From the NCBI RefSeq assembly GCF_003574835.2, contig NZ_CP063196.1, forward strand, positions 496,001 through 560,000: a DNA stretch of 64,000 bases, read 5' to 3'. Origin of the DNA: Thermobifida halotolerans (GTDB lineage: Bacteria; Actinomycetota; Actinomycetes; Streptosporangiales; Streptosporangiaceae). This document shows, piece after piece, positions 36,334 to 44,781 of the stretch; the stretch's first letter is position 1; every line of letters begins with the position of its first letter. The notes beneath the pieces are model-generated. The model searched no databases, was not told the DNA's origin, and saw only the letters and a program-made list of their open reading frames with translations. The position numbers and the translations under genes were made by a program.

Positions 36334-37409
36334 GGCAGTTGCGTGACACGACCGGCCGTGGCCAGCACGACCTCCTCGGACTCGGCGGCGAGCGACTGGT
36401 TGAGCCGCCCCAGCCAGTCGCGGAACAGGCCGCCGCTCGCGGTCGGCGGCACCACGCCCGAACCCACCTCGTTGGTCACCGCCACCACGTAGGCCGCGCT
36501 GCCGCGCCACGCCGCCACCAGCTCCGCCACACGCCCGGCCAGCCGCTCCTCGGCGTCGGTGGCCTCCCCGGCCCACAGCCCGCAGTCCTCCATGACGCGG
36601 GCCAGCCAGGTGCCCACGCAGTCGAACAGCACCGCGCCGCGCGCCTCCGCCAGCACCGAGGCGGCGTCGGGCGTCTCGACCGTGCGCCACCACGGCGGGC
36701 GGCGCGCCCGGTGCTCGGCCACCCGCCGCGCCCACGACCCGTCCTCCTCCGGGTCGGGAGCCGGTCCCGTGGCCAGGTAGAGCACCTCGGGTTCGCCCAG
36801 CAGCCGCCGCTCCGCCTCCGCGGACTTGCCCGAGCGCGCGCCCCCGGTGACCAGCACCCGGTGGGGGCCGTGCGGACGCGACGGCGGCCAGGTCGCGGGC
36901 GGGCACCTCAGCTCCTGGCCGTCGGAGGGGGCCAGCGCCCCCCACAGCCGGGCCCGGCGGGCGAACTCGCCGGGGGAGTGCACCCGGTGGTCGCCGCCCA
37001 CGGCCACCACGGCGGTGGTGAACCCGACGACCCCGGCCCGCCGCAGCGCGCCGATCGTCTCGGGTGACTCCACCACGTCCACCAGCACCAGGTCGGCCTG
37101 GTGGGCGGGGCGCGGATCGTCGGGATCGGCGTCCTCGGGAGGCTCGGCGGGCGCGCCGGGGCGCGCGTACAGCAGCCGACCGCCGTCCGCGCCGTCCACC
37201 CGCAGGCCGTACGGGGTCAGCACGGCCGAGTAGCCGTCGGGAGGCGGGTTCGGGACGGCGGAGTCGGGGGAGGAGAGGCTGAGGACGTTGTCGACGGTCA
37301 CCCGGAGGGGGAGCCGACGACGGTTGACAGCCCGGTTGCAGGAGGCGCAACGGCAGTTGGGCGCGGGCCACCCCGCGGCCCCCGCTGTCCCGGCGAGACG
37401 GATACGCAC
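36330..37409 (-). CDS. cobU: bifunctional adenosylcobinamide kinase/guanylyltransferase with N-terminal extension
   Basis: A 359-residue protein. The C-terminal CobU domain (about 185-359) has P-loop VTGGARSGKSAEAE, VLYLATG and VTNEVGSGVVP, and phosphorylates then guanylylates adenosylcobinamide. The N-terminal about 180 residues resemble a metallo-beta-lactamase/PhnP-like fold (LAGTAGAAGWPAPNCRCASC at the start) but lack the HxHxDH metal motif, so this part is probably inactive or structural. Such a fusion occurs in other actinobacteria. GTG 37409 is 6 nt after TAACTA, giving a leaderless start. Confidence 0.92.
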   Translation of the reverse strand: MRIRLAGTAGAAGWPAPNCRCASCNRAVNRRRLPLRVTVDNVLSLSSPDSAVPNPPPDGYSAVLTPYGLRVDGADGGRLLYARPGAPAEPPEDADPDDPRPAHQADLVLVDVVESPETIGALRRAGVVGFTTAVVAVGGDHRVHSPGEFARRARLWGALAPSDGQELRCPPATWPPSRPHGPHRVLVTGGARSGKSAEAERRLLGEPEVLYLATGPAPDPEEDGSWARRVAEHRARRPPWWRTVETPDAASVLAEARGAVLFDCVGTWLARVMEDCGLWAGEATDAEERLAGRVAELVAAWRGSAAYVVAVTNEVGSGVVPPTASGGLFRDWLGRLNQSLAAESEEVVLATAGRVTQLP

Positions 37410-37415
37410 GTCCGC

Positions 37416-37421
37416 TAGTTA
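37416..37421 (-). promoter_or_regulatory. -10 box of a leaderless promoter for cobU-cobS
   Basis: Minus-strand TAACTA ends 6 nt before the cobU GTG. Confidence 0.4.
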
Positions 37422-37472
37422 ACCGCATCCGGGACACCGCCGGACGGTCGAGCCCCGCATGGGGGCAGTGGG

Positions 37473-37582
37473 CCAATGCCGGGAAGTCAGGCGGGCAGGG
37501 CATTCCACCAGAGCACCTGAGGCGGCCCACCGCGGACGCTCGCCTGGAATGCCGCGCCTTCCCCCTGACTCTCCGGCATTGG
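37473..37582. repeat. 110-nt nested inverted repeat
   Basis: Three colinear pairs of arms: CCAATGCCGG (37473-37482) with CCGGCATTGG (37573-37582), AGTCAG (37485-37490) with CTGACT (37565-37570), and GGCATTCCA (37499-37507) with TGGAATGCC (37545-37553). A small GCGG/CCGC stem is possible at the tip. The whole could fold as one long RNA hairpin or a cruciform. It lies between cobU and the divergent 68-residue gene. Confidence 0.75.
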
Positions 37583-37594
37583 GTAATAGGCTCC

Positions 37595-37609
37595 CCGAAG
37601 GGCCTTCGG
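37595..37609. promoter_or_regulatory. perfect 15-bp palindrome upstream of the 68-residue gene
   Basis: CCGAAGG-G-CCTTCGG, 29 bp before the ATG and just after TAATAG (a possible -10 at 37584-37589). It fits an operator at the transcription start, or a leader hairpin. Confidence 0.45.
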
Positions 37610-37638
37610 TGGCCGGTGGACAGGATTGGGGAGTGCTC

Positions 37639-37845
37639 ATGGCGTGGAGTTGGCGGTACGAGACGGCCGACGGAACGGTGCTGGACGGCTCGGCCCTGCC
37701 GGACGAGCTGTTCGCCTCGCGCGGCGACGCCGAGAGTTGGCTCGGCGAGACCTGGCGGGAACTGCGCGACGCCGGGGCCGAGCGCGTGACCCTGCTGGAC
37801 GAGGGCTCCCCCGCCTACACGATGAGTCTCAGCGAGGAGATCTGA
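37639..37845 (+). CDS. small conserved actinobacterial protein
   Basis: A 68-residue acidic soluble protein, MAWSWRYETADGTVLDGSAL onward, with two N-terminal strands, an ELFASRGDAESWLGETWREL helix and a final VTLLDEGSPAYTMSL strand pair. Small proteins of this pattern (WxWRYE...SQxDAExWLGE) are widespread in actinobacteria; none that I know has an assigned function. ATG 37639 has GGGGAG 6 nt upstream. It sits behind a 110-nt inverted repeat and a palindrome, and faces the YhaN gene tail to tail 30 bp away. Confidence 0.75.
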   Translation: MAWSWRYETADGTVLDGSALPDELFASRGDAESWLGETWRELRDAGAERVTLLDEGSPAYTMSLSEEI

Positions 37846-37875
37846 GCGGACGCGGCGGCCCGCCGCCGCGTCCGC

Positions 37876-40800
37876 TCACCGGCACTCCGGGCACCTGGCG
37901 GGCGGGCGGCCCCGGCCCCGGTGGACGAAGGAGGAGCCGCACTCCCGGCAGCGCCGCTCCGGCGGATCCGCGGACCGGGCGGAGACGGCGGCCGGTGACG
38001 GGCCGTCCGCGGCGGTGCGCGCCCCGGGGGTGAAGCGCCGCAGCCGGTGCACGTGCACCCGGTCTTCGGGAAGAACGTCGCGGGCCAGGTCGGCCAGGTG
38101 CGCGTGGTGGGTGAACACCACCGGCTGGAAGCGGTCGGCCAGGTCGTCGAGAACCCGCAGTCCGGCCGCGGTGCGCTCCTCGTCGAAGGTCATGAAGACG
38201 TCGTCGAGCACGAACGGCATCGAGCGGCCCTCGGCCGCGTAGCGCTCCAGCGAGGCCAGGCGCAACGCCAGGTAGAGCTGGTCCCGAGTGCCCTCGCTCA
38301 GCAGGTCCATGCCCAGCAGCTCCCCGCTGTCGCGGCGGGCCAGCAGCACGGTCGCCCCGTCCTCGGACGTCTCCGCCCGCAGCTCCCGGAACCGGCCCCC
38401 GGTGAGCGTCCCGAACAGGTTCTGGGCGCGACCCAGAATCGGGTCCTGGTTGGCCTGGCGGTGCTCCTCCATGCACCGGACGAGGATCGCGTGGGCCAGA
38501 ACCAGGCGGGTGTGCTCCTCGGCGGCCTCCGAGAGCTGGGCGAGAACCTCCTCACGCTCCTGGGCGGCCAGTGCCGCCTGGGAGGAGCCGTCGATCCGCT
38601 CCAGCGCCGCCCTGGCCTCCTGCAGTTCGCGCAGCGCACGGGTGCGCTCGTCCTCAAGCGCGGCGATCTCCTCCTCCAGCCGCTGCAACCGGGAGGGGAG
38701 CGCGTCCTGGTCGACTTCCGCGGCCTCGTCCTCGGCCGCGGCGACACCGCCGTCCCACGCCTTCGCGATCGTGGTGGACAGCAGCTCCACGTCCTCGCGG
38801 AGCTTGGCCGCGGCGGTGGAGCGCGCGATGGCCGCACGCAGTTCGGCGACGGAGGCCACCCCCGTCTCCTCGCACATGCGGGCGAGCTCGGTCTCGGCGC
38901 TGTCCCGTTGGGCGTGCCTCTCCCGCCGCTGCCCCTGAAGTCTGTCCAGGTCGCCGGTGAGCGTCCTGCGCCGCCGTTCCCGCTCGTCGGTCTCCTCGGC
39001 CCGTTTGCGCAGGGCCTCCAGCTCCCGATGGCGTTCCCCGGCGGTGTCCGGCACCGCCACGCCGCAGGCGTCGAGCACTGCGCGCACCGCGTCGTGGAAG
39101 ACGGTGATCCCGCAACGCAGTTCCTCGGCCTCGGCGGTGCGCAGCTCGGCCTCGGCGGCGAGCGAGGCGACACGGGAGAGCTGGTCGAGGTCGCCCAGCA
39201 CCTCCCTGGGAAGGCGGTCGTCGGACAGGTCCAGGGAGGCCGCGACCGGACGCCACCTCTCCTTCCAGGCGAGCATCGCCTCGTTCACGGAGTCGAACTT
39301 CGCCCGGGCGGCGGTGAGCGACCGCTCCGCCTCCGCGACACTCCTGCGCTGACTCTCCCGGTCCCGGGCGGCCCGGTCGCGGCGGGCGAGTTCGGCGGCG
39401 GCGATCTCCCGGAGCTCCCGCAGCAGCGGCCCGATCCGCCCCTCCCCGCTGTCCGCGGGGGAGACGGTCGGCACCTCCAGCCCCGCCTCCCGCAGCACCC
39501 GGCCGAGCCGTTCGGCGTGTGCTGCGGCCCGGTCCCGGCGGTCGGACAGCCTGCGGGCGGCGGCCGTGTGCTCCTGGTGGTGGTGCCGCAGGTCGGCGAG
39601 CCGGTCGAGCACGGTTTCGGCCGCGTCCAGGTCCGGGGCGGGCAGCACCGGGTCGGGCCACAGCTCCCGCCATCGGGCGGCGAGGTCGTCGGCGACCTCC
39701 CGGAGCGCGGCGGCCCCGGCTTCGGCGTGCTCCAGGAGATTCTCCAGCTCGGCGATCCGCTGCCGGGTCCGCTGGCGCTCGACGATCCGCTGGGCGCCCG
39801 CCAGCGCGCGGTCGGCGAGCCCGTCGGCCCGGTCGACCGCGCGCTCGTAGGCGGCGAGGGTCTCGCCGTCGGTCCCGCCGTCGCGGACGCGCCGCCACAG
39901 CGCGTCGCGGCTCCGGCGGGCCTGCTCCAGGGCGTCCTCGGTGGGTACGGTCTCGTCCCGGGTCAGCTCCTCCATCCGGAGGCGCTCCTCGGCCAGTTCG
40001 GCACGGAGCCTCGCGCACTCCCGGGCGGCCCGCTCCTGCTCCCGGGCGTTGTCGCGCTGCCGGTCGCGGTGCGCGGTGACCTGCTCCCGCGAGGGGGCGT
40101 GTGCGGCGGCGAGCGCGGCGACGTCGGCGGAGTCCCACCCGGCCTCGGCCACGACACGCTCCCGTGCCGCGGCTGCCTCGTGCACGGCGTCGGCCGCCGA
40201 GTCCAGTTCGTCGAGCAGCGCGGCGGGCACCGCGTCGAGGGCGGCGGCGACCGCCGCGCCGTCCTCGGGATCGGGGAGTTCCTCCAGTCTGCGCTGCTCG
40301 GCCTCGTGGTGGTGGCGTCTGCGCGCGACCTCGTCGCGGGCGTCGTCCAGGCGGGTGCGGAGGTCGGCGTAGTCCTCGGCGAGTGTGCTGACGCGGTCCC
40401 GTGCGGCGCGGTCGACGGTGAACGCCGCGGGCTCGTCCAGGGACGCCTCGGGACGCACCTCACGCAGGGCGTCGCGGGCCTGCCTCCTGAGCTGTGCCGC
40501 TTCACGGTCGAGCGTGGCGAGCCGCCGCTCGTCGGCCTCGATCCGCTCGCGCGACTGGCTCAGGCGCTCGGTCTCGGCCGCGGCGTCCAGCAGACGCTCG
40601 TCCACGGTCAGGCCGTCCAGTTCCTCCTGTTTGGCCGCGATGTCGTCCGCGACCGTCCGCAGCGCCTCCCCGGCGGCGCGAAGCCGCCGCTCGACGTCGG
40701 GCAGCCGCTCCGCGAACCCGGCGGGGGCCAGCGGCCCCTCGGCCTCCAGTTCGCGCAGGCGCTCCAGTTTGCGCGCCCGCTCCGCCAGGGAGGGCAGGAC

Positions 40801-41517
40801 CTGCCGCAGCCGCTGCAGCCGGACCAGTTCGGCGCGGCGCCCGTCCAGCCGCTGCCGCAGTTCCTCCTCGCGCTTCTCGGCCGCGGCGGCCGCAGCGCGG
40901 GTGCTCTGGTAGTTCGCGGGAAGCACCTGGGCGTCCCGCACCACGCGGGTCAGTTCCGAGTAGCGTTTGATCGCCTGGTTGATCAGCGGTTTCTGACCTT
41001 GGCGCAGGAACAGCGCGTCGCGCCGCTCCTCCAGTGCGCGTCGCAGCGCGCCGAGGTCGTGGCTGGACTGGGCGGACAGCAGGGCCTCCCCGAGCTCCCC
41101 CCTCCCCTCCAGCAGCTCCTGACCGCCGCGCTGCAGTTCCTCCAGGTCGAGAGCGAACGTGGAGCGGAAGGTGGCGCGGTCCACGCCGTTCAGCAGCCGC
41201 AGCAGCGTGGACTCGTCCAGCGGCCTGCCGTCGGCGTCGACCAGCGAATTCCCGCGCCTCTTGAGCCGGACGAACTCCACGACCCCGCCGTCGTCGCCGC
41301 GGACCGCCGCGCCCAGCCGCAGGTCGGGCTTGGCGTGGACGAAGTCGTAGGGGCTGCGCCAGTCGATGCCGTAGAACAGTTGGTCCAGGGCGTGCAGGGC
41401 GGTGCTCTTTCCCGCCTCGTTGGGGCCGAAGACGATGTGCAGACCGGGCGCCTCCAAGGACAGCGACAGGTCGGTGAACGGACCGAAGGCGAGCAGGTCC
41501 AGCCGTTCGATCCTCAT
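37876..41517 (-). CDS. YhaN/SbcC-like SMC-type ATPase with C-terminal zinc ribbon
   Basis: A 1213-residue ATPase. Walker A GPNEAGKST (31-39) and the YhaN-type DQLFYGIDWRSPYDF follow an AAA_27 N-terminus. Residues about 180-1080 are long Arg/Glu/Ala-rich coiled coils. The C-terminal ATPase half has LLSEGTRDQLYLALRLA (ABC signature) and MPFVLDDVFMTFDEER (Walker B). The end carries CRECG and RCPEC pairs, 15 residues apart, around HRGRGRPPAR, a zinc ribbon with an AT-hook-like core. It overlaps its nuclease partner by 4 bp (ATGA). With YhaO it should form an Mre11-Rad50-like DNA end-processing complex. Confidence 0.88.
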   Translation of the reverse strand: MRIERLDLLAFGPFTDLSLSLEAPGLHIVFGPNEAGKSTALHALDQLFYGIDWRSPYDFVHAKPDLRLGAAVRGDDGGVVEFVRLKRRGNSLVDADGRPLDESTLLRLLNGVDRATFRSTFALDLEELQRGGQELLEGRGELGEALLSAQSSHDLGALRRALEERRDALFLRQGQKPLINQAIKRYSELTRVVRDAQVLPANYQSTRAAAAAAEKREEELRQRLDGRRAELVRLQRLRQVLPSLAERARKLERLRELEAEGPLAPAGFAERLPDVERRLRAAGEALRTVADDIAAKQEELDGLTVDERLLDAAAETERLSQSRERIEADERRLATLDREAAQLRRQARDALREVRPEASLDEPAAFTVDRAARDRVSTLAEDYADLRTRLDDARDEVARRRHHHEAEQRRLEELPDPEDGAAVAAALDAVPAALLDELDSAADAVHEAAAARERVVAEAGWDSADVAALAAAHAPSREQVTAHRDRQRDNAREQERAARECARLRAELAEERLRMEELTRDETVPTEDALEQARRSRDALWRRVRDGGTDGETLAAYERAVDRADGLADRALAGAQRIVERQRTRQRIAELENLLEHAEAGAAALREVADDLAARWRELWPDPVLPAPDLDAAETVLDRLADLRHHHQEHTAAARRLSDRRDRAAAHAERLGRVLREAGLEVPTVSPADSGEGRIGPLLRELREIAAAELARRDRAARDRESQRRSVAEAERSLTAARAKFDSVNEAMLAWKERWRPVAASLDLSDDRLPREVLGDLDQLSRVASLAAEAELRTAEAEELRCGITVFHDAVRAVLDACGVAVPDTAGERHRELEALRKRAEETDERERRRRTLTGDLDRLQGQRRERHAQRDSAETELARMCEETGVASVAELRAAIARSTAAAKLREDVELLSTTIAKAWDGGVAAAEDEAAEVDQDALPSRLQRLEEEIAALEDERTRALRELQEARAALERIDGSSQAALAAQEREEVLAQLSEAAEEHTRLVLAHAILVRCMEEHRQANQDPILGRAQNLFGTLTGGRFRELRAETSEDGATVLLARRDSGELLGMDLLSEGTRDQLYLALRLASLERYAAEGRSMPFVLDDVFMTFDEERTAAGLRVLDDLADRFQPVVFTHHAHLADLARDVLPEDRVHVHRLRRFTPGARTAADGPSPAAVSARSADPPERRCRECGSSFVHRGRGRPPARCPECR

Positions 41518-42758
41518 CGGCGGCCCTCCAGTTCCGCGGCGAGCAGTTCGACGGCCTCGACCGCCAGGCGGCTCTGCTCGTCGGGCCGCTGCAACCGCGC
41601 GCCCACCCCGGAGGGGAGTTTGCCCAGGAGACCGGAGGAGCCGACGAGCTGCTTCAGCCGCTCGGGGTCGGCTGACAGCAGATCACCCACCCGCCGCAGG
41701 TCACCGAGCAGGCCCGCCAGTTGTGCGGCGCTGGGGCCCTCCTCGGGAGGGGCGGTCTTCACACGCACCTTCTCGATCCAGACGTCGCCGCGCTGGCTCG
41801 CCAGGGAACGCACCTCGTTCAGGAAGCGCTCCTGGTCGCGGTGGAGCGCGTGGTGGGCGTCGGTGGGGCCTTCGGCCACGACCCGCACCGCGTGCACCCG
41901 ACCGGGCGCGGTGGCGGCGTCGACCTCCTTGGCGAGCTGTTCCGCGACGAGCACGCAGGCGTCGTCGAGGTCGCGGGCGCCCGCCATGTCCACGCGCGCC
42001 TCGTGCCAGCGGGCGGTGCTGTCGAGGTCGTGGTGGCGCAGGTCGGCGACCGCGTGGCGGTCGTCGACGGTGACGAGGGTGCAGCCCTTCGGGCCGGTCT
42101 CGCGGGCGTGCCGTCCCTGGATGTTGCCGGGGAAGACGACCTTGACATCGGAGTCGTGCTCGACCCTGCGCCGGTGGACGTGGCCCAGCGCCCAGTACTG
42201 GTAGCCGCGGTCGACGAGGTCGCCGATGCTGCACGGCGCGTAGTGGTGGTGGCCCTCCCGGCCGTTGAGCGCGGTGTGCAGCAGCCCGACGTTGAACAGG
42301 TCGGGCACCGGCGAGGGGTAGTGGACGGCGAGGTTGTCGGTGATGTCGTAGCGGGCGAACCCCTGGCCGTGGACGGCCAGCCCGCGTGCCTCGTCGACGA
42401 CCGTGTCGGGCCGGTCGGTGCGGAAGGAGTGCACGTTGTCGGGCAGCGACAGCGTCTTCGTCATCGAGTTCTGCGCGTCGTGGTTGCCCGCGATCAGGTA
42501 CACCGGGATGTCGGCCTCGCGCAGCCGGGCCATCTGCCGGGTGAAGAACAGTCCGGTGTTGTAGTCGGGCCAGTCCCCGTCGTAGACGTCACCGGCGAGC
42601 AGCACCGCGGTGACCTCCTCGGCGACCGCGAGGTCCACCAGGTTCTCCAGGGCGCGCCGCGTGGCGTCGCGCAACTGCTCGGCCGGGGCCCCCTCGTATC
42701 TGGACAGCCCGCGCAGCGGACTGTCGACGTGCAGGTCGGCGGCGTGGAGCAGCTTCAT
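41514..42758 (-). CDS. YhaO/SbcD-like DNA repair exonuclease subunit
   Basis: A 414-residue calcineurin-like nuclease. The Mre11/SbcD metal motifs are in order: LLHAADLHVDSPLRGL, LLAGDVYDGDW, LIAGNHDAQNS, LLHTALNG, YWALGHVHRRR. The capping/C-terminal part (about 280-414) is specific to the YhaO group. It probably works with the coiled-coil ATPase encoded immediately downstream (4-bp overlap), processing broken or blocked DNA ends. A strong ribosome site GGAGGAGATCC precedes the ATG. A canonical SbcCD may exist elsewhere; this pair is the YhaNO type. Confidence 0.9.
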   Translation of the reverse strand: MKLLHAADLHVDSPLRGLSRYEGAPAEQLRDATRRALENLVDLAVAEEVTAVLLAGDVYDGDWPDYNTGLFFTRQMARLREADIPVYLIAGNHDAQNSMTKTLSLPDNVHSFRTDRPDTVVDEARGLAVHGQGFARYDITDNLAVHYPSPVPDLFNVGLLHTALNGREGHHHYAPCSIGDLVDRGYQYWALGHVHRRRVEHDSDVKVVFPGNIQGRHARETGPKGCTLVTVDDRHAVADLRHHDLDSTARWHEARVDMAGARDLDDACVLVAEQLAKEVDAATAPGRVHAVRVVAEGPTDAHHALHRDQERFLNEVRSLASQRGDVWIEKVRVKTAPPEEGPSAAQLAGLLGDLRRVGDLLSADPERLKQLVGSSGLLGKLPSGVGARLQRPDEQSRLAVEAVELLAAELEGRR

Positions 42759-43196
42759 GGATCTCCTCCGGGGGAAGACGGAAGACAGCCGCCCAGCATG
42801 GCACGACAGGACGCCTCTTCGCAGCGGTCTGTGCGAAGATCCGCAGAATCGGGGACGGGGAACCGGTGCCGCAGGGCCGGGGGACGCGCCCGGTGTCCCC
42901 TGCCCCCCGGGGAGGCGGGCGACAGCGGCTCCGGGGAGAAAGACGCCGGGCGCCCCGACCCCGGCATCCCGTCCTCACCGCCGGGAGAAGACGGGACACG
43001 GGGAAGGAGTGCTCCGCCCCCTCCCCCCGGAGTCGGGACCGGCGGAGACTCCCCGTTGTCCCGACCCTCCGGCAGGAGACGCCGTTTCCGGGAAAACTCC
43101 GGCTCTGACAGTTCGGGGTATTTTGGCGGAATCCGGCGGGCGACGGACAGCCGGCCGGAGAAGACCGCGCAGAAGCACAACGGAAAGGGCCGCGCC
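42759..43196. other. 438-bp divergent non-coding gap
   Basis: No gene seen. GTCGGGAC (43032-43039) and GTCCCGAC (43058-43065) form a perfect 8-bp inverted repeat, and TCCCGTC/GACGGGA arms lie near 42967-42997. Several degenerate CCGGnnGGAGA motifs recur. It should contain the promoters of the yhaO-yhaN operon and of the SdpI-like gene, but no clear -35/-10 pair stands out. Confidence 0.45.
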
Positions 43197-43625
43197 TTGG
43201 CGGGGAGCCTGCTGGATCCAACCGTCCTGTCGACCACCGCCTGGTCGGGCGAGCCGTTGCCGGGAGCGGCCCGCCTCGCGCTCTTCGCGGTCCTGGCGCT
43301 CGCCGGGGCCGCCGTCGCCGCCACGGGGGTGATGGGAGCCCGGGAAAGGCTCCGGCCGAACCTGTTCGTCGGCATCCGCACCGCCTACACGCTGCGAAAC
43401 GAGCGCGCCTGGTACACGGTCCACCGGAAATCGAGCCCCTGGGTGGTCGCCTCCGGAGCCTCGTTCCTGGTCGGCGGGGTGGGACTCCTCCTCGCCGAGA
43501 ATCCCGCCGTGCAGCTCTCCTCGGTTCTCGCCGCCTGCGCGCTGACCCTGCTCCTGCTGGTGACGGGCACCGTGCTCGCGCACCGTGCGGCGCGGCGCGA
43601 GGAGGACGGGCGACCGCCGCGATGA
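43197..43625 (+). CDS. SdpI/YhfL-like membrane protein
   Basis: A 142-residue protein with three hydrophobic segments (about 22-42, 83-103 and 106-128) and the family segment RERLRPNLFVGIRTAYTLRNERAWYTVHRKSS. This is the second half of the SdpI-type immunity family (SdpI protects Bacillus from the SdpC toxin). No toxin gene is nearby, so immunity is not implied; many actinobacterial members have unknown roles. A TTG start at 43197 with GGAAAGGG 7-8 nt upstream is chosen because no ATG or GTG precedes the first helix. Confidence 0.75.
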   Translation: MAGSLLDPTVLSTTAWSGEPLPGAARLALFAVLALAGAAVAATGVMGARERLRPNLFVGIRTAYTLRNERAWYTVHRKSSPWVVASGASFLVGGVGLLLAENPAVQLSSVLAACALTLLLLVTGTVLAHRAARREEDGRPPR

Positions 43626-43711
43626 CGCGGCTCCGTCACGGGGCGCAGCCCCGGGGCCGATGGCGGGGACCCCGGGGCGGGCGGACCGGGGCGGCGGCAC
43701 GCGGCCGTCGC

Positions 43712-44716
43712 CTACGGGCGCTCCTTCGGGCTGGCGGTCAGCGACGGGTCGCGCTGGACGAACTCGCTCAGCAGTTCGTCGATGCGGCTCATCAGACCGG
43801 CGTCGAGCCTGACCCCGGCGGCCTTGACGTTGTCACGCACCTGCTCGGGCCGCGACGCGCCGATGATCGCCGAGGACACGTTCGGGTTCTGCAGCACCCA
43901 CGCCACCGCCAGTTGCGCGGGACTCAGCCCGGCCTCGGCGGCCAGCGGAGCCAGTTCCTGCACGCGCGTCAGCAGGTCCTGGTCGTCCAGGTAGCGCCGG
44001 ACGAAGTGCGCGCCCGACTTCTCGTCGGTGGCCCGCGAGCCGGCCGGAGGCGGCTGGCCCGGCTTGTACTTGCCGGTCAGCACACCCTGGGCGATCGGCG
44101 ACCACACGATCTGCCCCACGCCCTCGCGCTCGCACAGGGGAACGACCTCGGACTCGATCACCCGCCACAGCATGTTGTACTGCGGCTGGTTGGAGACGAT
44201 CCGGTCCAGCCCCATCTCGTCGGCGATCTTCAGCGCCCGCTCGATCTCGTCGGCACGCCACTCCGACACGCCGACGTAGAGGACCTTGCCCTGGCGGACC
44301 AGGTCGTCGAAGGCCCGCAGCGTCTCCTCCAGCGGGGTGGCGTGGTCGAACCGGTGCGCCTGGTACAGGTCCAGGTAGTCGGTGCCCAGGCGGCGCAGCG
44401 ACTCCTCCACGGCGCGGATGACGTGCTTGCGCGACAGGCCGCGGTCGTTCCTGCCCGGACCCACCGGCCAGTACAGCTTGGAGAAGATCTCCAGGCCGTC
44501 GCGGCGCTGGCCCCTGAGCGCGCGGCCCAGCACCTCCTCGGCGCGGCCCTGGGCGTAGACGTCGGCGGTGTCGAACGTGGTGATGCCCTCGTCCAGCGCG
44601 GCGTGCACGCACGCCACGGCCGCGTCCTCCTCGACCTGGGAGCCGTGGGTGATCCAGTTGCCGTAGGAGATCTCGCTGACGACGAGTCCGCTTCTGCCAA
44701 GATGACGGAATTCCAT
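43712..44716 (-). CDS. aldo/keto reductase
   Basis: A 334-residue NADPH-dependent TIM-barrel reductase of the Kv-beta-like (AKR6/12) group. The opening is MEFRHLGRSGLVVSEISYGNW. Catalytic residues are FDTADVYAQG (Asp, Tyr), IFSKLYW (Lys) and YLDLYQAHRFD (His). The cofactor end SSAIIGASRPEQV is intact. It reduces aldehydes or ketones; the physiological substrate is unknown. ATG 44716 is preceded by AAGGTGAT; another ATG lies 6 bp upstream. Confidence 0.92.
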   Translation of the reverse strand: MEFRHLGRSGLVVSEISYGNWITHGSQVEEDAAVACVHAALDEGITTFDTADVYAQGRAEEVLGRALRGQRRDGLEIFSKLYWPVGPGRNDRGLSRKHVIRAVEESLRRLGTDYLDLYQAHRFDHATPLEETLRAFDDLVRQGKVLYVGVSEWRADEIERALKIADEMGLDRIVSNQPQYNMLWRVIESEVVPLCEREGVGQIVWSPIAQGVLTGKYKPGQPPPAGSRATDEKSGAHFVRRYLDDQDLLTRVQELAPLAAEAGLSPAQLAVAWVLQNPNVSSAIIGASRPEQVRDNVKAAGVRLDAGLMSRIDELLSEFVQRDPSLTASPKERP

Positions 44717-44781
44717 GATCATCACCTTAGTCGCCGGACCCCGAAGCCCTCTCCGGTCCCCGCGCGGTCCGCGGTGGCGGC

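Noticed and set aside
38047-42204. A 1385-codon open frame on the plus strand
   Set aside because: It is the high-GC antisense shadow of the YhaN/YhaO genes; composition is Gly/Gln/Val/His-rich without family motifs.
37876-42758. The YhaNO pair as a dedicated antiphage defence island
   Set aside because: No other defence gene, mobile element or atypical composition surrounds it; the neighbourhood is core metabolism, so DNA repair is the simpler reading.
43197-43625. A toxin-immunity locus based on the SdpI-like protein
   Set aside because: No SdpC-, SdpA- or SdpB-like gene or small secreted toxin is adjacent; many SdpI homologues are not linked to toxins.
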